A DNA stretch of 47,103 bases, from positions 1 through 47,103 of the forward strand of contig JBJOPS010000056.1 in the NCBI GenBank assembly GCA_046050465.1. The letters run 5' to 3'. The notes under the pieces are model-generated. The model was not told the origin of the DNA, ran no database searches, and saw nothing but the letters and a program-made list of their open reading frames with translations. A program made the translations under genes and the position numbers. The DNA comes from Egaibacter sp046050465. GTDB taxonomy: Bacteria > Pseudomonadota > Gammaproteobacteria > Burkholderiales > Burkholderiaceae_C. Below, piece after piece: positions 31,933 through 40,641 of the stretch; position 1 is the stretch's first letter, and each line of letters opens with the position of its first letter.

Positions 31933-34860
31933 ATGGCCACCCCACCCAAAGCCCCCAAAAAACCCAAAGCCCCCCTCCAGGTTGAAACCCTCAAGCACGA
32001 CGACGCTTCGCGCAAGAACATCCCCACGGCGGAATACCAGTCCGTCATGTCCGACACCGACAAGGCGCCCATCCGCGTGGCCTACGAGCGGCGCAACAAA
32101 GACCTCGACCCCCAGCTCGTCTGGCGCGGCAAAGAGCAGCAGGACTGGAGCGACCTCATCGTGCAGGCCCCGCCGCTGTACATCCAGGAGAAAGTGCACC
32201 CCAAGGTGCTCATCGACGACCTGCGCCGCCAGACCGAAGCCGCCCAGGCCGCAGAGGCCAAAGAGAAAAGCGGCTACGTGGCCGATTTGTTTGCCGATCC
32301 TTTTGCCGACTTCAACGGCCTGCCCAGCGCTGATGCGCGCACCGAGTTCTACCAGCACGACGCGCACTGGGCCAACCGCATGATCTTGGGCGACAGCTTG
32401 AGCGTGATGGCCAGCCTGGCCGAGCGCGAAGGCCTGCGCGGCAAGGTGCAATGCATTTATTTTGACCCGCCCTACGGCATCAAATTCAACAGCAACTTCC
32501 AGTGGAGCACCACCAGCCGTGACGTGAAAGACGGCAACCAAAGCCACATCACCCGCGAGCCCGAGCAAGTCAAAGCCTTCCGCGACACCTGGCGCGACGG
32601 CATCCACAGCTACCTGACCTACCTGCGCGACCGCCTCACCGTGGCCCGCGACCTGCTCACCGACTCGGGGTCGATCTTTGTGCAGATTGGGGACGAGAAT
32701 GTGCACCGGGTGCGGGCGGTGATGGAGGAGGTATTTGGGGATGGTAGTTTTGTTAGCCAGATTGACTTTAAGAAAACTGCCGGGCAAACAGATGGAGTTC
32801 TTGCAAACATTCGCGACTACATTGTTTGGTACTGCAAGGACCCTGATCGAATGAAGTCTCGGAACCTGTTTAATGAAAAGAGTTCCATTAACGTTGAATC
32901 TCAGTTCAATTGGATGGAGCACTTCAATGGTCGTATTGAAAAGTACTCAGACTTAGCTCCATCAAATGAAGCGAGAAGACTCCGATTCGCAGACATCACT
33001 TCCGCAACGGGTGGGGAGAGTTCAATGCAACCATATACTTTTTCCGGAAAGACATATCAACCCTCCGGCAAGCGGGGCTGGTCAACATCTACACAGGGGC
33101 TGGACAGAGTTGCGAAGGCTTCGCGCATGTATGGTTCTGGGAAAACGCTTCAGTACAAAAGATTTCTAAACGACTACCCGGTTTCTCCACTCACAGCATC
33201 ATGGGATGACACTGTTGTCAGTGGCTTTGGGGATGAGCGACTCTATGTTGTTCAGACTTCGAAAAGAGTCATCGAACGCTGCATCCTCATGACCACCGAC
33301 CCCGGCGACCTCGTACTCGACCCGACCTGCGGCAGCGGCACCACCGCCTACGTGGCTGAGCAATGGGGCCGCCGCTGGATCACCATCGACACCTCGCGTG
33401 TGGCGCTGGCCCTGGCGCGTTCGCGCATCATGGGCGCGCGCTACCCCTATTACCTGTTGGCCGACAGTGCCGAGGGGGCTTTGAAAGAAGCCGAGGTCAC
33501 GCGCAGCGCGCCGTCTTCGCGCCCCACCCGGGGCAATATTGCCCACGGTTTTGTGTACGAGCGCGTGCCGCACATCACGCTCAAATCTATCGCCAACAAC
33601 GCCGAGATCGACGTGATCTGGGACAAGTTCCAGGCCGTGCTGGAGCCTGCGCTACAGCAGCTCAATGCGGCGCTGGGGACCAACTGGCAAGCGTGGGAGG
33701 TGCCGCGTGAGGCAGACCCAACATGGCCCGAACATCCGACCAAACACTCTAAATTTGATAGCACAAAACCCGCATTAAATAACGGGAAAACCCCTAAAAA
33801 TCTATTAAATGCCTGGTGGGCGCAGCGCATCGCCCGACAGAAAGAAATCGATGCCTCCATTGCCGCCAAGGCCGAGTTCGAGTTTCTTTACGACAAGCCC
33901 TATGAAGACAAGAAAAAGGTGCGTGTGGCCGGGCCGTTCACGGTGGAAAGCCTGTCTCCGCACCGCACGCTGGGCGTGGACGAAAACGGCGAGGTGATTG
34001 ACGGCCCCAAGCGTGGCCTGGGCGTGGCTGAGCCCGAGGTGGGCTATGGCACCAGCGTGCGCGACTTCGCCGCCATCATTCTGGAGAACCTGCGCATGGC
34101 GGGGGTGCAGCAGGCGCACAAGCAAGACCGCATCAGCTTCACGTCGCTCACGCCCTGGCCGGGTAACTATGTGTGCGCGGAAGGCAAATACAGCGAGGGC
34201 GAAGGCGAGAAACAAAGCGCTATGGAAAAACGCGCCGCCATCTTTATCGGCCCCGAGTTCGGCACCGTTTCGCGGCCAGACTTGGTGAGCGCCGCGCGCG
34301 AGGCGGGCGATGCCGGGTTTGACGTGCTCATTGCCTGCGCCTTCAACTACGACGCGCACAGCAGCGAGTTTGAAAAGCTGGGCCGCGTGCCCGTGCTCAA
34401 GGCGCGCATGAACGCCGACCTGCACATGGCCGAAGACCTCAAGAACACCGGCAAGGGCAACCTCTTCGTCATCTTCGGCGAGCCGGATGTGCGCATCCTG
34501 CCTGCGGAAGATGGGCAGGTGCAGGTCAAGGTGCACGGCGTGGACGTGTTCGACCCCAGCACGGGCGAAGTGCGCAGCGACGGCGCAGACGGCATTGCCT
34601 GCTGGTTCATCGACACCGACTACAACGAAGAAAGCTTCTTCGTGCGCCACGCCTACTTCTTGGGCGCGAACGACCCCTACAAATCCCTCAAGACCACCCT
34701 CAAAGCCGAAATCAACGAAGAAGCCTGGGCCTCGCTCAACAGCGACACCTCACGGCCTTTTGACAAACCCCAGAGCGGGCGCATTGCGGTGAAGGTCATC
34801 AACCATCTGGGGGATGAGGTGATGAAGGTGTTCAGGGTTGCAGGCGGGTCAGGGGGGTAA
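31933..34860 (+). CDS. mod: Type III-like DNA methyltransferase subunit (Mod), beta-class, mosaic
   Basis: This 975-residue DNA methyltransferase has DPPYGIKF near residue 178 before DPTCGSGTTAYVAE near 463; that motif order defines the beta class (N6-adenine or N4-cytosine). The segment between, about residues 269-451 (32740-33285), should hold the target-recognition domain. It is visibly poorer in G+C and uses different codons from the flanks, which suggests exchange. A second AT-rich patch lies at about residues 605-628. The long C-terminal half (FVYERVPHITLKSI onward) makes the protein larger than typical type III Mod proteins of about 650 residues. No ribosome site is evident before ATG 31933. 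Confidence 0.87.
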   Translation: MATPPKAPKKPKAPLQVETLKHDDASRKNIPTAEYQSVMSDTDKAPIRVAYERRNKDLDPQLVWRGKEQQDWSDLIVQAPPLYIQEKVHPKVLIDDLRRQTEAAQAAEAKEKSGYVADLFADPFADFNGLPSADARTEFYQHDAHWANRMILGDSLSVMASLAEREGLRGKVQCIYFDPPYGIKFNSNFQWSTTSRDVKDGNQSHITREPEQVKAFRDTWRDGIHSYLTYLRDRLTVARDLLTDSGSIFVQIGDENVHRVRAVMEEVFGDGSFVSQIDFKKTAGQTDGVLANIRDYIVWYCKDPDRMKSRNLFNEKSSINVESQFNWMEHFNGRIEKYSDLAPSNEARRLRFADITSATGGESSMQPYTFSGKTYQPSGKRGWSTSTQGLDRVAKASRMYGSGKTLQYKRFLNDYPVSPLTASWDDTVVSGFGDERLYVVQTSKRVIERCILMTTDPGDLVLDPTCGSGTTAYVAEQWGRRWITIDTSRVALALARSRIMGARYPYYLLADSAEGALKEAEVTRSAPSSRPTRGNIAHGFVYERVPHITLKSIANNAEIDVIWDKFQAVLEPALQQLNAALGTNWQAWEVPREADPTWPEHPTKHSKFDSTKPALNNGKTPKNLLNAWWAQRIARQKEIDASIAAKAEFEFLYDKPYEDKKKVRVAGPFTVESLSPHRTLGVDENGEVIDGPKRGLGVAEPEVGYGTSVRDFAAIILENLRMAGVQQAHKQDRISFTSLTPWPGNYVCAEGKYSEGEGEKQSAMEKRAAIFIGPEFGTVSRPDLVSAAREAGDAGFDVLIACAFNYDAHSSEFEKLGRVPVLKARMNADLHMAEDLKNTGKGNLFVIFGEPDVRILPAEDGQVQVKVHGVDVFDPSTGEVRSDGADGIACWFIDTDYNEESFFVRHAYFLGANDPYKSLKTTLKAEINEEAWASLNSDTSRPFDKPQSGRIAVKVINHLGDEVMKVFRVAGGSGG
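33745..33812 (+). repeat. AT-rich in-frame patch in mod resembling repeat DNA
   Basis: A 68-bp stretch beginning near CTCTAAATTTGATAGCACAA and containing CCCG-N10-CGGG is much more AT-rich than the surrounding gene. Its first part resembles the AT-rich core of the dispersed repeat. It is read in frame and encodes SKFDSTKPALNNGKTPKNLL. Confidence 0.45.
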
Positions 34861-34863
34861 TGG

Positions 34864-34891
34864 GCAATGGGCAAGAAGCAATGGGCAAGAA
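34864..34891 (+). repeat. Two tandem copies of a 14-bp unit after mod
   Basis: The unit GCAATGGGCAAGAA occurs twice without a gap just past the mod stop, in the 58 bp between mod and the convergent cbbO. Confidence 0.8.
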
Positions 34892-34918
34892 GAAATCAGC
34901 AAGGGCCTGCCTGGCACA

Positions 34919-37189
34919 TTATTTTGTCAAGCTGACAAATAAACGGGTGAGCCGCTCCGGCAGTTGCTCGATGCGATCCACCACGGTGGCATGGTGGCCA
35001 AAGATGTCGTGCACGTAGGCATCGGCCTGCGGGTCCAGGCTGATGCAGTGGGTGTGCAGGCCCTGCTGGGCCAGCTCCTGAACCGCCTGTCGGGCATCGG
35101 CGATCAGCGCGGCTTCGTCGGGCACGTCCACGTCTGATGGGCGGCCATCGGTCAGCATCAGCAGCAGTTTTTTGTCTGCCTTTTGTGCGCCCAGGTAGTG
35201 GGCGGCGTGGCGCAGCGCCGCTCCCATGCGGGTGGAGTATTGCGCCTGCAGCGCCGCCAGCCGTGCCTTGGGTGCATTGCCCCAGTCCTCGCCAAAACCC
35301 TTGATGTGCTGGTAGCGCACATCGTGCCGGGTGTTGGAGTGAAAGCCCGCCAGCGCAAACGGGTCGCCCAGCCGGTCGATAGCCCAGGCCAGCAGGGCCA
35401 CGGCTTCCTGGCTGAGCGCCAGGCGGGTCTGGCCAGTTCCGGGCACGGTGTCGTTGAGCGATTGCGACAAATCCAGCAGCATCAGCACAGCTATGCTGCG
35501 GCCATCCGTTCGGTGGCTCATCAGGATGCGCGGGTCTGGTTGGGCCCCCGCGCGCCAGTCAATCAATGCGCGCAGGGCCACATCCAGATCCAGCTCGCTG
35601 CCTTCTTCCTGGTAGCGGATGCGCACGCGGCTTTGGGGCTTGAGCAGGTCCAGCAGCCGCTGCAGCTGGCGCGCCAGCCCGGCGTGTTGCTGCAGCAGCA
35701 CGTCGATGTGGCTGGCGTCGCCGCCGGGGTGCAGGGCCTCATACACGCTCACCCAGTCGGGCCGGCAGGTCTGGCTGGCAACGTCCCACTCCGGGTAGTG
35801 GCGAGGCGGCAGTCCGCGCTCTTCAACCTTGTCTGCAGGAGGGGGCTTTGTGAAAGCATCTTCCTCGTCGCCGGCTTCGATGAAGGTCCACAGGTGACGG
35901 TTGTCGTCCCGGTAGCTGACCACGGTATTTTCAAAATGCACGTGCGCCTGTTGATCGCTCTGGCGGCGGGTGCGGGTTGCATGTTGAATGGCCAGCGTCT
36001 GCATGGCCTGGGTGCTGGACTCGCCATTCGCCAGCAGCGTGTGGAATGCTGCAACACAATGGTTCAGCGCATCATTCTGATAGCCATGCTGCGGGTCAAG
36101 CAAAGCGCGCGACAGCATGGCCAGGCGATGCCGCAGGCAACTGGCCACAGCCGGGTCGCAGGCGCCTTGCACGGGCCGAGGATGCAAAGCCAGCAGCAAC
36201 GCTCGCAGCCCGGGGTAGTGGCGCAGCAGCAGGTGATCCACGCGGGCGTCTTCCAGGCACTCAATCGTGAGGCGCTGCAAAGGGCTCAGGTTGTCGGCCA
36301 CCAGCGGCTGGCTCCAGCGCCGGTGTGCGGCCATGTGGGCCAAAGCCACGCGGTACCGGTCGATGCCTTTAACCGGGTGGTCGCCGGCAAGGTCGTCATA
36401 GACATCGGGCAGGCAGATGCTGTCTTCCAGTGTGTGGTGTGTGGTCCAGGGTGCAGCAGTGGGTTTGTCGCGCCATCCGGTAGCGTAGGCATGCAACGGC
36501 GCATTGATTTGCCACAGCGCACGCAGCGTCAGGCCCAGCTGGTTTTCCACGTCAGCCAGCAGCGTGCCGTGGCGCTCTCGTTGCAGCACGGCACGGCTGT
36601 CGGCCAGTTGCAGGGAAAAATATTCACACTGGCGCTGGGGGTGGTGCTGGTAGTGGCGCGCGCCGTAGTCAGCCCAGCGCCCAAGCCCCGCCACCGCCAG
36701 CACGCCCAGCAACTGCGGTGCCTGCGCCAGCAACACCGGCAAGCCGGGGCTGGCAAAGGTGGTGTGGTGCCCGTGGATGGACACCGATGTGCGGGCCATC
36801 ACCTCTTGCACGGTGCGCAGATAGTGGCGCAGCGGGTCTGGCCCCTGAAGGCGTCGCGCCACGGCAGCGAGGGTTTGCAGCAAAGGCGCCATGGCACCGC
36901 TGTTGGGTGACTTCTGCATGGCCAACAGCAAGGTGGTTACATCGGCCAGTGCTTCTTCACCCACGATATGGGCCACCTGTGGCCACTCCTGCAGCAATGC
37001 CAGCACCGGCTCCGGCCCGCGGCCCATTTGGCCCAAAGCACGTGCGCCATCCAGATACGCATCCATGCCAGCGGGGCTGAGCACCAGCGCAGCCTGTGCC
37101 ATGCAGTCGGCAAATACGGCCTGAACCGAGGGGAAACTGCACGCCAGCTGCTGGCGCCAGGATTCAAGTTGCTCCGGCGTCATGGCCAT
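34919..37189 (-). CDS. cbbO: RuBisCO activase adaptor CbbO (VWA-domain protein)
   Basis: CbbO works with the AAA+ protein CbbQ to remodel inhibited RuBisCO. The 756-residue product has a large helical N-terminal part and a C-terminal von Willebrand A domain. Its MIDAS motif DLSQS begins at residue 573 (VLMLLDLSQSLNDT), with further metal-site features in LLLMLTDGRPSDVDVP. It lies 11 bp after cbbQ and is convergent with mod. A small dyad TTTGTCA-AGC-TGACAAA at 34923-34939 spans its last codons and could help end transcription. Because cbbM is form II, this should be the type 2 CbbQO complex. Confidence 0.92.
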   Translation of the reverse strand: MAMTPEQLESWRQQLACSFPSVQAVFADCMAQAALVLSPAGMDAYLDGARALGQMGRGPEPVLALLQEWPQVAHIVGEEALADVTTLLLAMQKSPNSGAMAPLLQTLAAVARRLQGPDPLRHYLRTVQEVMARTSVSIHGHHTTFASPGLPVLLAQAPQLLGVLAVAGLGRWADYGARHYQHHPQRQCEYFSLQLADSRAVLQRERHGTLLADVENQLGLTLRALWQINAPLHAYATGWRDKPTAAPWTTHHTLEDSICLPDVYDDLAGDHPVKGIDRYRVALAHMAAHRRWSQPLVADNLSPLQRLTIECLEDARVDHLLLRHYPGLRALLLALHPRPVQGACDPAVASCLRHRLAMLSRALLDPQHGYQNDALNHCVAAFHTLLANGESSTQAMQTLAIQHATRTRRQSDQQAHVHFENTVVSYRDDNRHLWTFIEAGDEEDAFTKPPPADKVEERGLPPRHYPEWDVASQTCRPDWVSVYEALHPGGDASHIDVLLQQHAGLARQLQRLLDLLKPQSRVRIRYQEEGSELDLDVALRALIDWRAGAQPDPRILMSHRTDGRSIAVLMLLDLSQSLNDTVPGTGQTRLALSQEAVALLAWAIDRLGDPFALAGFHSNTRHDVRYQHIKGFGEDWGNAPKARLAALQAQYSTRMGAALRHAAHYLGAQKADKKLLLMLTDGRPSDVDVPDEAALIADARQAVQELAQQGLHTHCISLDPQADAYVHDIFGHHATVVDRIEQLPERLTRLFVSLTK

Positions 37190-37200
37190 GGTGTCCGGGT

Positions 37201-37986
37201 TCAGGCCAGCACGGCGTCTATCGTGTGGTCCAGCGTCTGGCGAATGTCGGCGTCGTCGGTAATGGGGCGCACCAGCGCCATGCGGCAGGCGTCCCGCCAG
37301 GCCACGCCACCCATCATCAGTGTTGCGGCATAAACCAGCAACCGGGTGGAGATGCCCTCGGTCAGGCCATGGCCTTTGAGCTGGCGCGCTGCGTGGGCAA
37401 TTTGCACCAGTTGCGCAGCGCGGGACGCGCCGAGCCCGGTCTCGGTGCTGACGATTTGCGCTTCCAGCTCCGCGCTGGGGTAATCAAACTCAAACGCCGC
37501 AAAGCGCTGTTTGGTCGATGGCTTGAGGTCTTTGAGCAGGCTCTGGTAGCCCGGGTTGTAGGAGATCACCAGCTGAAAATCAGGATGGGCATGAACTGTC
37601 TCCCCCTTCTTGTCCAATGGCAGCTGGCGACGGTGATCGGTCAGCGGGTGTATGACCACCGTGGTGTCCTGCCGTGCCTCCACGATCTCGTCCAGATAAC
37701 AGATGGCGCCCGTTCGCGCTGCCACGGTCAGTGGGCCGTCCTGCCAGCGGGTGCCATTGGCATCCAGCAGAAAGCGGCCCACCAGATCGCTGGCTGTCAT
37801 GTCTTCATTGCAGGCCACGGTGATGAGTGGCCTGCCAAGACGGTGGGCCATGTGCTCGATGAAACGCGATTTCCCACAACCGGTCGGCCCCTTGACCATG
37901 ACCGGCAGATGGGCTGCGCAGGCGGCTTCGAACAGCGCGATTTCATTGCCTTGCGGCTGGTAAAACGGAATGCCCATAGTTGTCAA
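37201..37986 (-). CDS. cbbQ: RuBisCO activase AAA+ ATPase CbbQ
   Basis: This 261-residue MoxR-type AAA+ ATPase is the motor of the CbbQO RuBisCO activase. Walker A GPTGCGKS spans residues 33-40 and Walker B ICYLDE 95-100. Sensor-region text such as VISYNPGYQSLLKDLKPSTKQRFAAFEFDYP is typical of CbbQ/NorQ proteins. NorQ is the main alternative, but its position between cbbM and cbbO settles the assignment. The spacer from cbbM (66 bp) contains a dispersed repeat copy, and cbbQ may be read from the cbbM promoter through it. Confidence 0.94.
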   Translation of the reverse strand: MTTMGIPFYQPQGNEIALFEAACAAHLPVMVKGPTGCGKSRFIEHMAHRLGRPLITVACNEDMTASDLVGRFLLDANGTRWQDGPLTVAARTGAICYLDEIVEARQDTTVVIHPLTDHRRQLPLDKKGETVHAHPDFQLVISYNPGYQSLLKDLKPSTKQRFAAFEFDYPSAELEAQIVSTETGLGASRAAQLVQIAHAARQLKGHGLTEGISTRLLVYAATLMMGGVAWRDACRMALVRPITDDADIRQTLDHTIDAVLA

Positions 37987-37987
37987 T

Positions 37988-38051
37988 TGCTACAAAATAG
38001 ATAGCTAATTATTCAATTTCCACGAGGGCTGAAGCCCGATTTGGTGCTAAA
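37988..38051 (+). repeat. Dispersed repeat, copy 2 (cbbM-cbbQ spacer)
   Basis: TGCTACAAAATAGATAGCTA opens this copy and CACGAGGGCT follows about 20 bases later, matching the other three copies in order and orientation. A GGGCT-GAA-AGCCC-like hairpin is present at its right end. It fills the spacer between cbbQ and cbbM. Confidence 0.75.
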
Positions 38052-38052
38052 T

Positions 38053-39435
38053 TTAGCGGTGGCTACCGATTTTTTCGCGCCAGCCGGGGTAGAGCTTGTC
38101 GGCGTCGCCGGGGAACGACTCAAACGCACGGGCAAACTCCTTGTGCTCCTTGGCCCACTCAATCGGGTCGGCACCAGCCTTCCAGCATTCATAGGCCTGG
38201 CGCAACGAGGTGGCGCCGGCGGCAGGGCTGTCGATATGGCCGTAACTGCCGCCGCCCGAGGTGTTGATCACGTTGCCGTGGCCCAGATTCTCGAAAAAGC
38301 CTGGCAGGCGCAGCGCGTTCATGCCACCCGAGATGATCGGGGTGGTGGGCTTCATGCCAAACCATTCCTGGTGGTAGGCCGGGCCGGTGTAGCTGTCGCG
38401 CTCGATGATGTAGGCAATGGCGCGGTCATCCTTCTCGCCTTCCATCTTGCCGTAGCCCATGGTGCCCACGTGGATGCCCGACGCGCCCTGCAGGCGGCTC
38501 ATCTTGGCCAGCACATAGGCGCTGTAGCCGCGTTTGGCGCTGGGTGAGGTAATGGCGCCATGGCCAGCGCGGTGGTAGTGCAGGTACTGGTTGGAAAAAT
38601 GGCGCCTCGCAGTGGTGATCATGCCGGGGCCGCCCACATAGCCGTCCACTAAAAAGGCCACCTTGTCCGCGTCAGGGCCGAAGGTGCGCAGGATGTATTC
38701 ACCCCGGGCAATCATCTCGTAGTGATCATCCGCGGTGATGTTGGCCGAGAAGATTTTGGCTTCACCGGTTTCGTCCATGGCGCGTTTCATCGCGTCGTAG
38801 ACCAGCGGCATCACCTTGTTCATCGGGGCAAAGGTCTGGTTGCCTTGTGGCTCATCGTTCTTGATGAAGTCTCCGCCCAGCCAGAACTGGTAGGCCGCTT
38901 TGGCAAACGGCTCGGGGCGCAGGCCGAGTTTGGGTTTGATGATGGTGCCGGCAATGTAGCCGCCGTCCTTGATCGGGCGGCCCAGCACGCGCCACATGTC
39001 GGAGATGTCTTTGCTCGGGCCATCAAACAGCTGGATGGCGCGCGGCGGCATGAAAAAGTCGTAAATCTTGGCATGCTCGATATCACCCATGCCCTGGTTG
39101 TTGCCGATCACCAGTGTGAGGAACGACACAATCATCATGCGGCCATCGGTGATGTTGCGGTCAAACAGGTCCAGCGGGTAGGCAATACGCATTTCCTCCG
39201 TGGCCTCGTCGATCAGGTACACCAGCGCATCCACGCCCTTGGTGAACTCGTCGGTGGTGGACACCTCGACGTTGGTGCCGGTGGAGGACTCGGCTGCAAA
39301 GTGGGCTGCGCATTGCAGATAGCTGCCAAACCCGGATTTGGGCTTCATTTTGTAAGCGACAAGAATGTGGTTGCCACCCTTGATCAGGTCGGCCTCCGAG
39401 AGGCTCAGGTCAGCGTAGCGATTGGATTGATCCAT
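38053..39435 (-). CDS. cbbM: Ribulose-1,5-bisphosphate carboxylase/oxygenase, form II (CbbM)
   Basis: This is a 460-residue form II RuBisCO large subunit, which fixes CO2 without small subunits. Catalytic residues are visible: K167 in TIIKPKLGLRPEP, and the carbamylated lysine K192 with metal ligands D194 and E195 in GGDFIKNDEP. These match the Rhodospirillum rubrum positions with an offset of one. Later blocks include GYSAYVLAKMSRLQGASGIHVGTMGYGKMEG and SGGMNALRLPGFFENLGHGNVINTSGGGSYGH. Form II enzymes have low CO2 specificity, so the organism probably lives at raised CO2 or low O2. It is the first gene of cbbMQO, downstream of cbbR on the same strand. Confidence 0.97.
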   Translation of the reverse strand: MDQSNRYADLSLSEADLIKGGNHILVAYKMKPKSGFGSYLQCAAHFAAESSTGTNVEVSTTDEFTKGVDALVYLIDEATEEMRIAYPLDLFDRNITDGRMMIVSFLTLVIGNNQGMGDIEHAKIYDFFMPPRAIQLFDGPSKDISDMWRVLGRPIKDGGYIAGTIIKPKLGLRPEPFAKAAYQFWLGGDFIKNDEPQGNQTFAPMNKVMPLVYDAMKRAMDETGEAKIFSANITADDHYEMIARGEYILRTFGPDADKVAFLVDGYVGGPGMITTARRHFSNQYLHYHRAGHGAITSPSAKRGYSAYVLAKMSRLQGASGIHVGTMGYGKMEGEKDDRAIAYIIERDSYTGPAYHQEWFGMKPTTPIISGGMNALRLPGFFENLGHGNVINTSGGGSYGHIDSPAAGATSLRQAYECWKAGADPIEWAKEHKEFARAFESFPGDADKLYPGWREKIGSHR

Positions 39436-39515
39436 GTGAAGTCTCCAGTGGTTGACGTTGGTCGCACAACCTTGGGAGCTTCAGCAATCCGGCTACCTCA
39501 AGGTTTCTGGAGTCG

Positions 39516-39521
39516 ACTATA
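39516..39521 (-). promoter_or_regulatory. Candidate -10 of the cbbM promoter
   Basis: On the minus strand TATAGT lies 81 bp before the cbbM start, with no good -35, as expected for an activator-dependent promoter. Confidence 0.4.
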
Positions 39522-39552
39522 GGAGACTGAGTTCATAAGAAAAATTCAATTA

Positions 39553-39589
39553 TTATTTTTTATAAATAAGAAAAAACTGATCAATTGAT
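39553..39589. promoter_or_regulatory. AT-rich dyads upstream of cbbM, candidate CbbR site
   Basis: On the minus strand TTATTT-N5-AAATAA (39569-39553) is an inverted repeat, and ATCAATTGAT (39580-39589) is a perfect palindrome. They lie upstream of the candidate -10 in the 160-bp cbbR-cbbM spacer, where a LysR-type activator would bind. Confidence 0.35.
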
Positions 39590-39595
39590 TTTTGC

Positions 39596-40507
39596 TTAAG
39601 CCCAGGAGTCAATCAGAGGCCCACCTTGCTCAACCAGGAAGGCCTTGAAGGCCTTGGCGGCTGGCGACAGCTTCTTCTGGCTCAGGTGCGTGACGTACCA
39701 GTTGCCCACCAGTGGCATGCCGCTGACATCCAGCAGGGCAATGTGTCCGCTGGCCAGCTCGTGCCGGACTGTTCGCAAAGACAGGAAGCTGAGCCCCATA
39801 CCGGCCATCACAGCCTGCTTGATGGTCTCATTGCTGGGCATTTCCATCACCACCTTCATTTGCACGTCGTTTTGCGCAAACAGCCGCTCCATCGCCGCCC
39901 GGGTGCCCGAGCCCTGTTCGCGAACTACAAAGCCGTACTCGGCCACCGCGCTGAACGGCAGGTGCTTGCGCCGGGAGAGTGGGTGATCGGGTGCGGCCAC
40001 GATGCTCAGCGGGTTGGTGGCGAAGGAGGTTGCCTCGCAATCCAGGGTCTTGGGTGCCCGGCCCATTACTACCAGATCGGCTTCGTTGCGGGCCAGCATA
40101 CCCAGAATGTTCTCCCGGTTGTCGATGCTCAGGGTGATGTCCACCCCCGGATACAGCTTGGCAAAACGCACCAGCAGCATGGGCACAAAATATTTGGCGG
40201 TGCTGACCACGGCCAGATTGATGTGGCCCTTTTTCATGCCCACATGCTCGGCCATCACGGCTTCCAGATCCTTCAGTTGGCCCATGGCGGCGATGGCGTG
40301 CGTGAGAAAGGCTTCGCCCGCGTTGGTCAGCTGGATGTTGCGCCCCGCAGACTCCACCAGTGCCAGGCCGAACGCCTCTTCCAGCTGCCGCAGCTGCATG
40401 GAAACCGCGGGCTGGGTAACGAAAAGCCGCTCGGCCGCTTTGGATACCGATTGCTCCCGTGCAACCTCGATGAAGGTCTGGATTTGCTTGAGGGTGTAAT
40501 TTCGCAT
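39596..40507 (-). CDS. cbbR: LysR-type regulator of Calvin-cycle genes, CbbR
   Basis: CbbR activates cbb operons in response to metabolites such as RuBP. The 303-residue product starts with the LysR helix-turn-helix (TLKQIQTFIEVAREQSVSKAAERLFVTQPAVSMQLRQLEEAFG). The C-terminal co-inducer domain includes AVVSTAKYFVPMLLVRFAKLYPGV near residue 98, which is characteristic of CbbR. I prefer ATG 40507; a TTG three codons earlier is possible. It lies upstream of cbbM on the same strand and divergent from the cbbY-gap operon, so it can control both arms. Confidence 0.93.
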   Translation of the reverse strand: MRNYTLKQIQTFIEVAREQSVSKAAERLFVTQPAVSMQLRQLEEAFGLALVESAGRNIQLTNAGEAFLTHAIAAMGQLKDLEAVMAEHVGMKKGHINLAVVSTAKYFVPMLLVRFAKLYPGVDITLSIDNRENILGMLARNEADLVVMGRAPKTLDCEATSFATNPLSIVAAPDHPLSRRKHLPFSAVAEYGFVVREQGSGTRAAMERLFAQNDVQMKVVMEMPSNETIKQAVMAGMGLSFLSLRTVRHELASGHIALLDVSGMPLVGNWYVTHLSQKKLSPAAKAFKAFLVEQGGPLIDSWA

Positions 40508-40518
40508 GATTCTCAACT

Positions 40519-40536
40519 CATCAGGTATATCTGATG
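40519..40536. promoter_or_regulatory. Candidate CbbR operator between cbbR and cbbY
   Basis: CATCAG-GTATAT-CTGATG is a perfect 6-bp inverted repeat. Its centre lies about 64 bp before the start site predicted from the promoter at 40557-40585, the usual place for a LysR recognition site, and just upstream of cbbR itself. Confidence 0.6.
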
Positions 40537-40556
40537 ATAAGTATATAAAACATGAT

Positions 40557-40585
40557 TTGAGTTTATGCGTTTTGGCAGATAAAGT
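40557..40585 (+). promoter_or_regulatory. Sigma-70-type promoter of the cbbY-gap operon
   Basis: TTGAGT and TAAAGT are separated by exactly 17 bp, 57 bp before the cbbY start. The hexamers match the consensus at four positions each. Confidence 0.55.
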
Positions 40586-40641
40586 AAATTCGCCATGACT
40601 GATATAGAAAGGTCAACTGGCAACTAAAAAGGATTTCTTTC

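Noticed and set aside
31933..34860. Phase-variable simple repeats in mod
   Set aside because: No run of short tandem repeats or long homopolymer was found in the gene or just upstream; the only tandem repeat is a two-copy 14-mer after the stop.
35183..36910. A 575-codon open frame opposite cbbO on the plus strand
   Set aside because: It lies wholly inside cbbO, shows no protein-family features, and is explained by GC-rich codon bias leaving the opposite strand open.
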